64,000 nt of DNA from the NCBI RefSeq assembly GCF_027595985.1, contig NC_073302.1:98006734-98070733 (forward strand), read 5' to 3'. A program made the position numbers and the translations under genes. Below, one piece after another: positions 38,885 to 50,975 of this stretch (positions within the stretch are counted from its first letter, which is position 1; each line of letters opens with the position of its first letter). Below the pieces are notes generated by a model. The model had not been told where the DNA came from, ran no database searches, and saw nothing but the letters and a program-made list of their open reading frames with translations. The DNA is from Sorex araneus. Its lineage: Eukaryota > Chordata > Mammalia > Eulipotyphla > Soricidae.

Positions 38885-41800
38885 TACGAGATTTCTAGTT
38901 TTCAGGCCCTTGAGGTGGATGCCAAGAAATGAGATTGGGTCATTTGGTAACTCAATTTCTAACCTTTTTGAGAAGTGTCCATGTTGTTCTCCCAGATGAT
39001 GAACCAGCCAGTATTCCTAGCAACAGTGAATGAGGGTCTCCGTTTTTTCTATACCCAAGTCAACTCTGTTTGTTTCTGTTTTTCATAGTGTGTGACAGTC
39101 TCACTGGTTTGAGATGATATCTCATTGTTGCTTAGATTTTCATTTCTTTGATTATTAGTGTTTGAGAACATTTTTTCATTCACATTTTAGCCACCTATAT
39201 GTCTTCTTTGAAAATGTTTCTCTTCATTTCTCCTTGCCATGCACCCACTCCCCACATTTTTGAATGTTCTTGGCTGTTGGTTTTTTTTCTCCTGTAAAAT
39301 TGCTTCAGTGCTTTATATATCTTGGACATTAACATGTTATGGAAAAAGTGATGGGAAAATATCCTCCCCCAGGCTATTGGGTTGTTTTTTCATTCTGTGC
39401 ATTGTTTCCTTGGCAGTGCAGAAATTCTTAGTTTGATATAGTCTATTAGTTTATGTTTACTTTAATTTGTTTGCCAATCATAGAAGACACTTCTGGATTC
39501 AATATTACATAGTATTCTACAAATCATTTCCTCAATATAACTTATAGCTTTAGGTCTTTTATCAAGGTCCTTAATCTATTTTTATTTGATACTTTTGCAT
39601 ATTATTTGAAAAGCTCTGGGTTTTTTTTTTGTTGTTTGCATATGAGTGACCAGCTTTCCCAGCACTATTTGTTAAAGAGGCTTTGTTTTTGCTGCACTTC
39701 ATATTTTTCCCTTATTTGTTGAATATTAACTTGTCATGTATCTGAGAATATGTCTCTGGACTATATTCTATTATAGAGTTAATCTGTCCTAATTCCATTA
39801 CCATACTGTTCAATTACTATAGCTTTATAGTATAGTTTGAAATTTTATCTCTAATCTTCTTTTTTCCTAGAATTGCTTTGGCTGCTGTTTGGGGATATGG
39901 TTACATATAAATTTCAACACTTTTTAATCTGTAATGCAATGGGTATTTTATATAGAGACTGCATTGAACTTCCATTTTGCTTTGGGCTAGATTGCTGTTT
40001 TGACAATATTGATACTTCCAATCCATGAACAGGGGATGAGTTTCCATTTTCTTGTTCTCTCATTATTTATTTTAGAAGTGTTTTATTTTCTTTGTATCCG
40101 TTTTACAACTCTTCTGTTAAAATTACTCTGAGGAACTTGATATTCTGAGCAACAACTGTAAATGGATTTATTTCTAACTGCCCTGTTTTTTGTTCACTAT
40201 TTGCGTACAGAAAAAAATGGGTTATGTGCATTGATTTGGTATCCTGACACTTTATAGTAAAAGTCTATTGTTTCTAGAAGCCTTTTGCTTGAGTCTTTAG
40301 GGTTTTCTAGATAGTATCATGGCATCTGTGAATAATGAGAATTTGACTTCTTGTATAAGCTGTAGTTCATCTGAGTTCATCATGTCGACCAAGACCATCC
40401 ATGATATCTCACAGTTCCAGAAAGCCGAATCTAAACGCTGGACATGGGAGTCTCCCAGTGGACAGTTCCACAATGAAATTGATCACATCATATTCAATCG
40501 AAGGTTTTGCCTGGCTAATGTCACTGTTGTCCCAAAATTCCAAACGGGATCGGACCACCGTCTCCTTTGTGCAAAATTCTACTTCACAGAGCAGGGAGAA
40601 AGGTCTGCAAAGATTAAGTTTAAGAAAAGAACTCCCAGAATGATCACCAACTGGGAGCTCTTTGGCACTATTGTGGCAATGTGGAAAGATGCCATCCCTG
40701 ACAACATTGACAAGGAATATGATCAACCGGTTCAGCACCTCCATGACTGCAAGAAGAATGGCGAGAGTGAGAAAACCACAGACGCCTGTCTTTGGAAACT
40801 CTCAAGCTCGTTCGTCAATGTGGTTTAGCGTGAGCCTCAGGCAACCACAAGCTAAAGTCCAAGGTGGCAAAGCTATGCAGAGAAGTGATAAAGGAAGACC
40901 TCAAAGAGAAAGCAGCATTGGCCGATGCGGCAGAAGTTGGGAAAAGTATTCGCAATGCTTGCCTGTCCTTTGCCAACTACAAGACCAAGATGACTGCCTT
41001 TTGACGTCCTGATGGATCTATTACATCCTTCAGAAATGCAATGGATTATTCACGACTTCTACTCGGATCTCTTTGACAGCCAAGTCCACCTGCCCACATA
41101 CCAAATTCTGCAAGATGGATATGTCGTTCCCAATGTCCTCCCTTCTGAAATCCTATATGTCATTTCGTCGGTAAAGACTCATACAACACTGGGTCCAGAC
41201 AAGGTCAGACCTGAACACCTGAAGAAACTGCCACCAATACTCATCAATACATTGGCTCGGCTCTTCACACACTACCTGTGTGAATGCAAGGTTCCATCCC
41301 AGTGGAAAATCAGCAGGATCATTCTGTTGTACAAGAAGGGAGACCATCCATGACATCAGCAACTATCGCCCAATCTGCCTGCTGTCTGTCATCTTATGTC
41401 ATTCTGATAGAATAGGCAAAACACTAGATGAAGGAAAACCATGCGAGCAATCTGGGTTCCGAAAAGGAAACAGCACGATTGACCATAACCACACAGTGAG
41501 CAAACTCATTGAAGTCTCGCAAGAGTTCAAGATGCTGCTCTGTCTAACATTCATTGACTTAAAGAAGGACTTCGATTATGTTGAGAGTGAAGCGGTTATC
41601 GAAGCCCTAACCAAACAGGATGTTCAAGCTCAGTACATCAGGATCCTCCTCAAGCTGTATTACGGATTCACCACCAGGATCTCACTATTCTACAAGGAAG
41701 TGATCATTGACGTAAAGAGAGGGGTTCGGCAGGGTGATACCATTTCACTGAAACTCTTCAGTGCCACTCTCGAGAATGTCATGCGACTACTGGAATGGGA

Positions 41801-42960
41801 AGGAATAGGAGTGAAGATAGACGGTTTGGCAACTACACCACCTCCACTTCTCTGATGACATCGTTCTCATAACACCAAAAATTAGCCAAGAGACACAAAT
41901 GCTGGTCGACTTCGACCATGAGTGTGGAAAGGTCAGGCTGCAGCTGAACCTCAACAAGACAATGCTCATGAAAAACGTCCCTGATGTTCCATTTGCTCTC
42001 AATGGAATGAACATCTCCAAATGCAGCAGCTATGTGTACTTGGGTTGAGAACTCAACATGAGGAACGACTTGGCACCAGAACTGCACAGGAGGAAGAGAG
42101 AAGCATGGAACGCCTTCAAGAGCATCGAAGAAGTGGTTAAGAGCATGAAGGACCTCCGACTCCAGGCACATCTTTTCAATTTCACTGTTCTTCCTGCACT
42201 AACGTATGCCTCAGAGACCTGGGCCCTATGCAAACAGGATGAGAACGCTATTCGGGTATCCAAAAGAGGAATCAAAAGAGCTAAGCTAGGAGTATTACAT
42301 CTCATTTATGTGAGAGAAGGAATCCGGAGTTCTGACCTCTGTCAATGATCAAGAATCAGAGACACTGTCTCGTTTGCCAAGACATCAAAAATCAGATTGC
42401 CAGATATGTAATGCGATTCATAGACGACTGCTGGACTAGAGCTGTTACCGACTGGATTCCAGGGGAGGTCAAAAGACTGCGTGGCTGCCCACCAACGAGA
42501 TGGTCAGACTTCTTTGTTACAACCCTGAATGAATGGTTTGTGGCTCTTCCTGTTCCTGGAGCAAGCAGATATACCTGGGCTACATTAGCACGTGACAGGG
42601 ACAAATGGAGACATTACTGGTGCCCGCTCCAGCAAATCGAAGATCAATGGGAAGACAAGTGATACAAGTGATAACCTGTAGACATTGAAGATCTCTGTCT
42701 TACATGATTGCTAATGCAAGAATTTCCAATACTGAACAACTGTGAGTAGTAGTTGTGAGAATGGGCAACCTTGTCTTGTGCCTTCTATACAGGGAATACT
42801 TTCACTTTTTCATCATTGAGAAGATGCTTTCTATTTTTTCATGGCAAATGGCTTTATGTTGAGGAAAGTTCTTCAAACCCCATTTTATTGATAATTTTAA
42901 AAATCGTGAATAGATGTTGGATCTTGTCTAATGCTTTCTCTGCATCTATTCAGAAAAGAC
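38885..42960 (-). mobile_element. L1, inverted 5' segment (ORF2 region), carrying an RTE insertion
   Basis: 38,885-40,365 and about 42,690-42,960 read as antisense L1 ORF2: TCCATGTTGTTCTCCCAGAT, ACAGTGAATGAGGGTCTCCG, AGCACTATTTGTTAAAGAGG, ATCATGGCATCTGTGAATAA, then after the RTE GGCAACCTTGTCTTGTGCC and TAATGCTTTCTCTGCATCTA. It runs straight into a sense-orientation L1 3' end at 42,961, so the two halves form one 5'-inverted L1. Confidence 0.8.
40371..42673 (+). mobile_element. RTE LINE copy 1, 5'-truncated, inserted in the L1
   Basis: Begins near the end of the endonuclease domain (EFIMSTKTIH, HNEIDHIIFN, TGSDHRLL with the catalytic SDH). It continues through the linker and the reverse transcriptase: GPDKVRPEHLKKLP, ILLYKKGD, FIDLKKDFDYV (motif A), VKRGVRQGDT (motif B), FSDD at 41,848-41,859 (motif C, usually FADD). 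Then the thumb (LTYASETWAL) and C-terminal RWSDFF and LARDRDKWRHYW. Broken by several frameshifts and stops, for example near 40,805, 41,003 and 41,350. Ends in GACAAGTGATACAAGTGATA. No intact protein. Matches RTE1_Sar as I recall that family. Confidence 0.88.
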
Positions 42961-43368
42961 ATTTGCAACCCTGTGTTAATTATAGCATTATTCGCAATAG
43001 CCAAAATCTGAAACAACCCAAATATCCACAAATAGATGACTATATATGTAAACTATAGTCCGTATAATGAAATACTACTCGGCTAAAAGAGAAAATGAAA
43101 TCCTGCAATTTGTTACTACATGGATGAACCTGGGGAGTATAAATGAAGTCAGATAGAATAGGGGCACAGACTGGTTTCTCTCCTATGGATGACATAGAAA
43201 ACATGGCAGGGGTATAAGAGATGCACAAAGGAAATAGAAATAGAACTGGTTTCCAGAATGAAATGTACAGCAGAAGAGAATAGGGGTGATGGGAGAGACA
43301 ATGCATGGTGGTGGAAGGGACTGGTGCCAATAACCATTTTGTAAACCACAATGCTTAAAATAAAATGT
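42961..43368 (+). mobile_element. L1, sense 3' end of the 5'-inverted element
   Basis: The end of ORF2 is readable (CATTATTCGCAATAGCCAAA, AACAACCCAAATATCCACAA, GAAATACTACTCGGC). The 3'UTR and an A-rich tail (CTTAAAATAAAATG) follow. Confidence 0.85.
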
Positions 43369-43387
43369 AAATAAATTAGAAACTAAA

Positions 43388-44057
43388 GACCGCCGAGATG
43401 TGATCCCGGGGGCCGCACGCGTGTGCGGCCTCTCCGCAGCTGCACGAGCGTGAATCCAGACCCAGCTAAACCTCTTTTGGCATGGGCAACTCCTCGCAGA
43501 ATGTCTCCAGCCTGAGAACTAAGCCTCGGCCCCGTGCCCGCCCGGGAGAGGAAACGTATTTCTCTCTCTCTCGCCTCTTTCTCTCCGGGGATGAAGGGCG
43601 CGGTGTCCGCCATATTATGATGACCACAGATGGGGTTTTCAAGCATGCAATGATGCAATATCTGGAAGAAATCTCCCTGGACTTAGTTGTTAAAGTACAG
43701 AAATTCAAAATGAGGTCGCGCAGCAGTAGCGGCTGCGCAACCTCATTTGTCTTCACAGTAAGTCTGAATCTAGTGGGGTACTCCTAACAATAGTGAGGTT
43801 TTTGTTGAAATATTGATTGTAACCAAAGTAAACAGAATGTAAAATGAAACTTATCAGTTACAAGGTAGGGGGTGGGGGCGTGGGATGGGAGGTGTACTGT
43901 GTTTTTTTTTTTTTGGGTGGTGGTATATGGGCACTGGTGAAGGGATGGTTGTTTCAGCATTGTATAACTGAGACCTAAGCCTGAAAGCATTGTAATCTTC
44001 CACACGGTGATTTAATAAAATAAAATTTTTATTTAAAACATAAATAAATAAATAAAT
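43388..44057 (+). mobile_element. L1-tailed non-autonomous retroposon, full length
   Basis: The 19-bp duplication AAATAAATTAGAAACTAAA at 43369-43387 and 44058-44076 fixes the limits. The 5' part is CpG-rich (GACCGCCGAGATGTGATCCC, GCGCAGCAGTAGCGGCTGCG). The 3' part is the L1 3'UTR (GGTAGGGGGTGGGGGCG, GGGCACTGGTGAAGGGATGG, CACACGGTGATTTAATAAAA), followed by an AAAT-rich tail. The open frames are short, so it depends on L1 proteins (inferred). Confidence 0.85.
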
Positions 44058-44229
44058 AAATAAATTAGAAACTAAAAAATATATTGTGCAGAAACTTTGA
44101 TCCCTTGAATAATTCCTTGTTAATATGTTCAATAAACATTTTACTTCTAAAAAAATCCCCAGTTAACAACTTATTCTGGCTTTTCCAATGCCTTAGTCAT
44201 TGAGCTTAATCATCCTTAGCTCTTGATTT

Positions 44230-45430
44230 TAATCAAGCAGCTATTTCCCTTGAACAAGTCAATTCAAGTCAATATACAAAGCAGTATATATTTATTAGTT
44301 GACTTATATTATTGCATTCAGGGATTAGAGAAATTGAAGGAAATACAGAGAGATGGGGAATAACAAGTCATTATACTAGTGAAAAGACATATATTATTTT
44401 ACTCACTAGTTTAATTACCCAGCTTACTTTGTCATTCCCACTACAACTGGGCTCCCGAGAAGGCCTCAGACCTGGGACTCTGAGGCTTTCTCCTTACCGA
44501 CTTCAGCCCCCAGATCAGGGAATAACACCATCTGATATCAGCTCTAATTCTCAGAACCCAAAACTGCACAGATTTTTCAGATCACACTCTTCATATTGAA
44601 GCCAGTGGAGGCAATCTTCATAGCACAGGAAGAGAACCATACAGACAAACTTGAAGACAAAATACAAGTCAAAATGGAAGGAAACAGGGAAAAAAAGAGA
44701 AACACTAGAATAGAAGGGAATTAAAATACCTAATGGTACCCTTGGACAGTCTTAGAGCTCAGTCAACTGCTGTGTTCGACAGTGATAGAAGTCCAGGCAA
44801 ATCCTCAATCCCTTCAAACTGTCCAGTCTGGACACAAAGACCTGAAATCAACACACTACAATGGAAATTAAAGCTAAGAAGGCACTGGCGAATGGAATTA
44901 AGGAATCACAGGATTAAAAATTTGACCAACTCAAAGAACTAACACAGGATGACAGATTTCACACAAAATGAACTAAAAGAACTAAAGAATACAATAGCAA
45001 GCCACAGCAGCAGTATAGGACAGGTAGAGAACAATGCAGAAAAACTTGAAGACAAAATACAAGTCAAAATTGATAGGAAACAGGAAAAAAGAGATAATAA
45101 GCACTAGAATAGAAGAGAATTAAGGTTTTTAATGGATTACAGCAAAAGGAACAATGTTTGAATTATAAGAATACCAGAAGGAAAGGAAAATGGGAAAATC
45201 ATTTTACTTTTGGGCATTATGGTTTGCAATAGAAATACTGAAGGATTGTCAGGTTTATCCTTGCCATGGTGCTGTAGTAAGGGGGTTAAGGGTGGAAGGA
45301 AACTGGGACATTGGTTGTGGAAAATGTACACTGGTTAAGAGACATGTATTTGATCATTATTTGACTAAAACCCAATCATGAACAACTTAGTAACTGTGTT
45401 ACTCACTGTAATTAAATTAAAAATTAATTT
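44230..45430 (+). mobile_element. L1 derivative (ORF1 region joined to 3'UTR)
   Basis: Lysine/glutamate-rich ORF1-like sequence, with a ~390-bp-spaced duplication of CTTGAAGACAAAATACAAGT (44,652 and 45,047), runs to an RIPEGKEN-like segment. It then passes to the L1 3'UTR (ACACTGGTTAAGAGACATGT, TAACTGTGTTACTCACTG). Confidence 0.65.
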
Positions 45431-45439
45431 AAATAATAT

Positions 45440-46625
45440 AATAAATTTGTACAGGAAAAATTAGTTACATTTCTTTATACAAATAATGAATCATAGGGGA
45501 AAGAGAAAGAAAGAATCTATTCCATTGAAAATAGTTTCCAAGAACATCAAGTACTTAGGAATCAACTTACCAGAAAAGGTGAAAGATTTATACCATAAAA
45601 ACGTCAAAACAATTAAGAAATAAATAGAAGATGACCTTAGAAATTGTAAAACTATTCTATGCTCTTTGATTGGAAGAATAAATATTATCAAAATGATCAT
45701 CTTAGATTCAATAAAATCCATATCTAATTTCAGACATAATTCTTCAAGGGTTTAGAAGAGTCCATAGTAAAGTTTGTATGAAGTTATAAAAGGCCACAAA
45801 TAGCCAAAATCATACCAAAAAATAAGAAACAGGGTAGGGGGTATTTCGTTACCTAACTTGAAACTATACTATAAAGTCACAGTGATCAAAACAGCATGAT
45901 GTTGCAATAACAAATTATTCAGAAATGAGTATCAAAGGACCAACCTCCACATATATGGTCAACTATCTTTTTTACACTGGTGCTGAGAGCATGAAATGAA
46001 GTAAAAACAACCTCTTCAACAAATGGTGCTGGAAAAACTGTATAACTCTAAAAAAATTTGAACCTATATCTCACACCTAACACAAAAGTCAACTCAAAGT
46101 GGACTAAATACCTTGAGTTCAGACCAGACTCTATAAAACACATAGAGGAAAATATAGGCAGACCTATCCAAGATATAAATTTTAAAGGTGTCTTCAGTGA
46201 TGCAATATCACTGGCAAAGGTGATAGAATCAGAAATAAACAAATAGAATTATATCAAATTAAAGAGTTTCTCCTGACAAAAGAACCATGAGTGAAAAATA
46301 AAATATAACTGAATTGGAGAAAATATCAGGAACAGTGTTTATATTCAAGATATAAAAATACTCTCATATATTAATGACAAAAAATACAAAGCACCATCAA
46401 AAATTGGGAATAAGTAAAGAACAGGGACTTCTCTGAGGAAGACCAACAGATGTCCAACAGTCACATTAAAAAAATGCTCACCATTTTTATTATCACTTAT
46501 TATTAGGGAAATCTAAATCAAGACAACGAGATTCCATGGTACACCAGTGAGAATATTACCTGTCAAAAATAATGGTAGAAGAAAAACACAAAAACGACTC
46601 TATTATATTTTTGTCAGCTCCAAAT
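45440..46625 (+). mobile_element. L1 ORF2 fragment, old
   Basis: ORF2 after the RT core: KYLGINL at about 45,550, then a region of NP-IYG, TKVNSKWTKYLEF and LEENIGRPIQDI, broken by stops. Continues to a MSNSHIKK-like segment near 46,455. Confidence 0.75.
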
Positions 46626-47150
46626 AAAAGTTGAACATTTAACTCAGATATGCTGTTACATATTAGTCTAACATCATTCATCTCTCTTCTCTAGGCAGGA
46701 AAGATTTAGAATACAGCCATGGAGATTTTTTTAATTTGCTGTCATATGTTTACCATGAATAAAAAATATTATTTTTCTCTCTATTCTTATGAAAATAACC
46801 AACTTGAGTTAGTTGGCTTCCTATCTTATTTTCCAGGATGAATTCTGGTTCATAAGTATTCTTGGATGCATATAGAGACACTTATCTCCTTTCTATGATG
46901 TTTGGTTATTCTTGACTCTGTCTTCATAATGAACAAAAAATATTGTTGATAGCTCAGATTGAATACTTTCATTCAATTCAATTTTAAGTCCTTCCCCCAA
47001 GGTATGTTTCCATAGTGTCTGTTGGATTTCAAGTACAACAAATTGACATTTAAGACCTATTCCTGGGTTTTGTAGACCTAGGATATTTGGTCAAGAAAAT
47101 GAACCTTAAAACTTTACTTTTTAATCTGTAAATGGAGAAACACTAATGAC
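46626..47150. other. AT-rich sequence, nothing recognised
   Basis: No gene or clear repeat. Confidence 0.6.
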
Positions 47151-47154
47151 ATCT

Positions 47155-47870
47155 TATTTATTAAACAGTTTTAATGGGTCTCGAAACTCTGTGACAGTTT
47201 TTCAGTCATGTTGTTGCCATTAAAGTGTACTGATTTTTAATAACTATCCGCACACAGTCCACACATTATTTTTCCAATAAAGGCCTTATGATGCGTTTTT
47301 ATCAGCAACAAGTTGTTTACTGTTAGACCTAAACGGACAATTGAGACAAATAGTTACGAGATTGTCCTTCCACCGCAGATTAAGACTGGAGCCTAGGCTG
47401 GCAGATACTGGGGTTCATATTCACTTGGCCTTCCAGAGCCTTCTGGGCAGACTTGATAACCTTGTCAGCAACCTCTGCCTTCCTGTTTCTGCTTTGCTGA
47501 TCGCCAAGGCAAATGTCTGCCTCTCTCCAGCATCAGGATGAGCCAAGGGTGATTCAGAGAAGCGATCCACATGTGTGGGTTTGCCAGCACCATATCAAAG
47601 ATGGCAATATCACCAGATTTCAAAAGTCTTACTCCATCTTCCAGCTTTTCCTTAGAAGAACAATCAATCTTTACCCTAGCCTCAGGAAACTTACAGGCAA
47701 TGTGACAATCCAGGACTGGTGTATAACCAGCAATGATGAGCGTAATCATTGGAGATAATCCTCTAGCTGTGAAAGCAGCTGCTTCCACTAGAAGGTCATT
47801 TTTTGCAGTCACCAGCCACTCTGCCAAGATGAACATCTTTAACAGACACGTTCTTGACATTGAAGCCCAC
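47155..47870 (-). pseudogene. EEF1A1: EEF1A1 processed pseudogene (3' part)
   Basis: The minus strand shows elongation factor 1-alpha C-terminal sequence: [59 protein letters not shown] after frameshifts, then an EEF1A1-like 3'UTR (GGTGGAAGGACAATCTC, GGCAACAACATGACTG, TTTGAGACCCATTAAA-like) to ATTAAAACTGTTTAATAAA. Truncated at the VGFN end; no introns; several indels. Source protein delivers aminoacyl-tRNA to the ribosome; this copy cannot. Confidence 0.93.
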
Positions 47871-47889
47871 TTTATTTTTATTTTTACTG

Positions 47890-48339
47890 AATCACAATAA
47901 AAAAAAAGTGGGTGGCTCCACTACCCAGCCACTGCCACGCTCCAGGCCGCTTTCTGGACACTCGGACCAAATCTTACACATGAGTGAAGCCCCACAGAAC
48001 CAGGTAAAGCAGAACTTTGTGGCCTTGGACTCCAGGCTCAACAACACCTGGAAAAAAGATCCTCTGTCTGCCTCCTCCAATCTCTGGCGCCCCAGGGATC
48101 AAACCCAGAAGCCCAACCCTACCGGTGTCAGACAAATACCTCACCAGCCGACCTCCACTACCTCCACTACCCAGTCACCACCACACTCCAGGCCACTTTC
48201 CAGACCATGTGGAAAGTGGGCACACAACATACCATAAGACACTTAATACCCAATTTCCATAATTTCCACAATGTATTTGATAGGCTTCATACATGGTGTG
48301 AACCATGGGAACACCTGTAAGGGTGATTGGAGGCTGCCC
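47890..48339 (+). other. Unassigned segment with a 246-bp-spaced duplication, possibly RTE 5' region
   Basis: CTCCACTACCCAGCCACTGC at 47,916 recurs as CTCCACTACCCAGTCACCAC at 48,162, and the following CCAGGCC(G/A)CTTTC also repeats. It lies directly upstream of RTE 5'UTR-like sequence. It may be the RTE promoter region, or an unrelated repeat. Confidence 0.35.
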
Positions 48340-48595
48340 TAAAGACCACCATGGCTTTCGGAGAGCCCGGCAAGCTACTGAGAGTACCCTGCCCACAAGG
48401 CAGGCAGAGCCTGGTAAGGTACTTATGGCGTATTTGATATGCCAAAAACAGTAACAACACTGGGCCTCATTCGCCTGACACAGAAAGAGCCCTCAATACA
48501 ACAGTGTTAAGAAGGATGAGGAAGGAGAGACTGATAAAATCTCAGGGACAAATTAGACTGCCAAAACAAAGAAAGATTAAAATGACTGTCTGTAC
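48340..48595 (+). mobile_element. RTE copy 2, 5'UTR and start codon
   Basis: Shares GGAGAGCCCGGCAAGCTACT, ATATGCCAAAAACAGTAACA, CTCATTCGCCTGACACAG, AAAGAGCC and AAAATCTCAGGGA with the non-autonomous RTE derivatives. Ends with AAAATGACTGTCTGTAC, identical to the start of the RTE coding region at 50,998-51,014. The element is split here by an L1. Confidence 0.75.
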
Positions 48596-49562
48596 ACCAT
48601 GCACAAAAGTCAGATCAAAATGGATTAAAGACCTCAACATTAGACCACAAACCATAAGGGACATTGAAGACAAGGTCGGCGAAACCCTCCACGATATTGA
48701 AGATAAAGGTATCTTCAAAGGTGACACGGAACTAAGCAATCTAGTAAAAACAGAGATCAACAAATGGGACTACATTAAACTAAAAAGCTTCTGCACCGCA
48801 AGAGATACAGTGACCAGAATACAAAGACTATCCACAGAATGGGAAAGGATATTTACACAATACCCATCAGATAAGGGGTTGATATCAATGGTATATAAAG
48901 CACTGGTTGAACTCTACAAGAAGAAAACATCCAACCCCATCAAAAAATGGGGCGAAGAAATGAACAGAAACTTTACCAAGGAAGAAATACGAATGGCCAA
49001 AAGGCACATGAAAAAGTGCTCTGCATCACTAATCATCAGAGAGTTGCAGATCAAAACAACTTTGAGATACCACCTCACACCACAGAGACTAGCACACATC
49101 CAAAAGAACAAAAGCAACCGCTGTTGGAGAGGATGTGGGGAGAAAGGGACCCTTCTTCACTGCTGGTGGGAATGCCGACTGGTCCAGCCCTTCTGGAAAA
49201 CAATTTGGACGACTCTCAAAAAATTAGATATTGAATTCCCATTTGACCCAGCAATACCACTGCTGGGAATATATCCCAGAGAGGCAAAAAAGTACAATCG
49301 AAACAACATCTGCACATGTATGTTCATCGCAGCACTGTTTACAATAGCCAGAATCTGGAAAAAACCCGAATGCCCCAGAACGGATGACTGGTTGAGGAAA
49401 CTTTGGTACATCTATACAATGGAATACTATGCAGCTGTTAGAAAAAAGGAGGTCAAGAATTTTGTAGTCAAGTGGATGGGCATGAAAAGTTTCATGCTGA
49501 GTGAAATGAGTCAGAAAGAGAGAGACAGACATAGAAAGATTGCACTCATCTATGGTATATAG
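48582..49562 (+). pseudogene. Open chimeric frame: RTE start codon joined to L1 ORF2 C-terminus
   Basis: The RTE ATG and four more codons (MTVCT) run in frame into L1 ORF2 (PCTKVRSKWIKDLN) with no stop for 327 codons. Upstream the frame stays open to an ATG at 48,504. The L1 part includes the C-terminal cysteine segment [18 protein letters not shown] (49,119-49,172) and the conserved FIAALFTIARIW, but no endonuclease or RT. The fusion is a by-product of insertion. Expression is unknown. Confidence 0.7.
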
Positions 49563-50035
49563 AATAACAGAGTGGGAGACTAACACTCAAGAACTGTAGA
49601 AATAAGTACCAGGAGGTTGACTCCATGGCTTCGAGGCTGGCCTCACGTTCCGGGGAAAGGTCAACTCAGAGAAGCGATCACCAACTACATTGTAGTCGAA
49701 GGCCATGTGGGGGAAGGGAGTTGCGGGCTGAATGAGGGCTAGAGACTGAGCACAGCGGCCACTCAACACCTTTATTGCAAACCACAACAGCTAATTAGAG
49801 AGAGAAAACAGAAGGGAATGCCTTGCCACAGTGGCAGGGTGGGGTGGGGGGGAGATGGGATTGGGGAGGGTGGGAGGGACACTGGGTTTACGGGTGGTGG
49901 AGAATGGGCACTGGTGAAGGGATGGGTTCCAAACTTTGTATGAGGGAAGTATAAGCACAAAAGTGTATAAATCTGTAACTGTACCCTCACGGTGATTCTC
50001 TAATTAAAAATAAATAAATTTAAAAAAAAAATATT
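48596..50035 (+). mobile_element. 5'-truncated L1, recent, inserted in RTE copy 2
   Basis: Contains the ORF2 3' third (open), the 3'UTR with a G-rich run (GGGTGGGGTGGGGGGG near 49,840), GGGCACTGGTGAAGGGATGG, CCTCACGGTGATTCTCTAAT and an AAATAAATTTAAAAAA tail. The RTE bases AAAATGACTGTCTGTAC occur on its left (48579-48595) and again at 50998-51014, a 17-bp target duplication that also encloses the following 960 bp. Confidence 0.88.
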
Positions 50036-50109
50036 TATATTATAAATATATATATAAATATATATATATTTCCTTTATGATGAAAATGGCCACACAGTCC
50101 AGGAATATG

Positions 50110-50335
50110 TTCGCTCATGCGTGAGGCTCAGCCCGAGCATGTGGAAAGCGGCCTAGAGCGTGGCGGCAGTGGGGTAGTGGAGGTCAGCTGCCAAGGCTGG
50201 GTCCCTTGGAGTGGGAGGGCTCTTGCCCACCCCCCTCTGGGGCAACCCTGGTGTGGAGTCCAGTGGCATGGTTATGGGGACCTCATTTTATGCTCCCTTC
50301 CGGGAGAAGTAGCCGTGGGTTCTGGAGGGTGGCCG
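50110..50335 (-). mobile_element. RTE-derived non-autonomous element, 5' fragment
   Basis: TCATGCGTGAGGCTCAGCCC, GAGCATGTGGAAAGCGGCCT and GGAGGTCAGCTGCCAAGG match the 5' half of the copies at 1.2-1.65 and 60.0-60.27 kb. 50,336-50,580 holds nothing recognised. Confidence 0.7.
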
Positions 50336-50573
50336 ATTTTCCTTACTTGATTAAAATATTTTTTTGTAGGGATATATTACAGTTTGGGAATAGATGGTTT
50401 ATTAATTTTTCTGAAACATTTTTGAGCTATTCTCAATTATCTTTTTCTCTATCCCTTCTTCTAATTTTCCCCTCTTCTTCCTTCCTCTGAGTGAAAATGT
50501 GTATGCAGATTAAATTGAGGGTTCCAGAATAAGTCTACATAGACAAATGAAAAAGAGAATATAACACCTTTAA

Positions 50574-50975
<402 letters not shown>

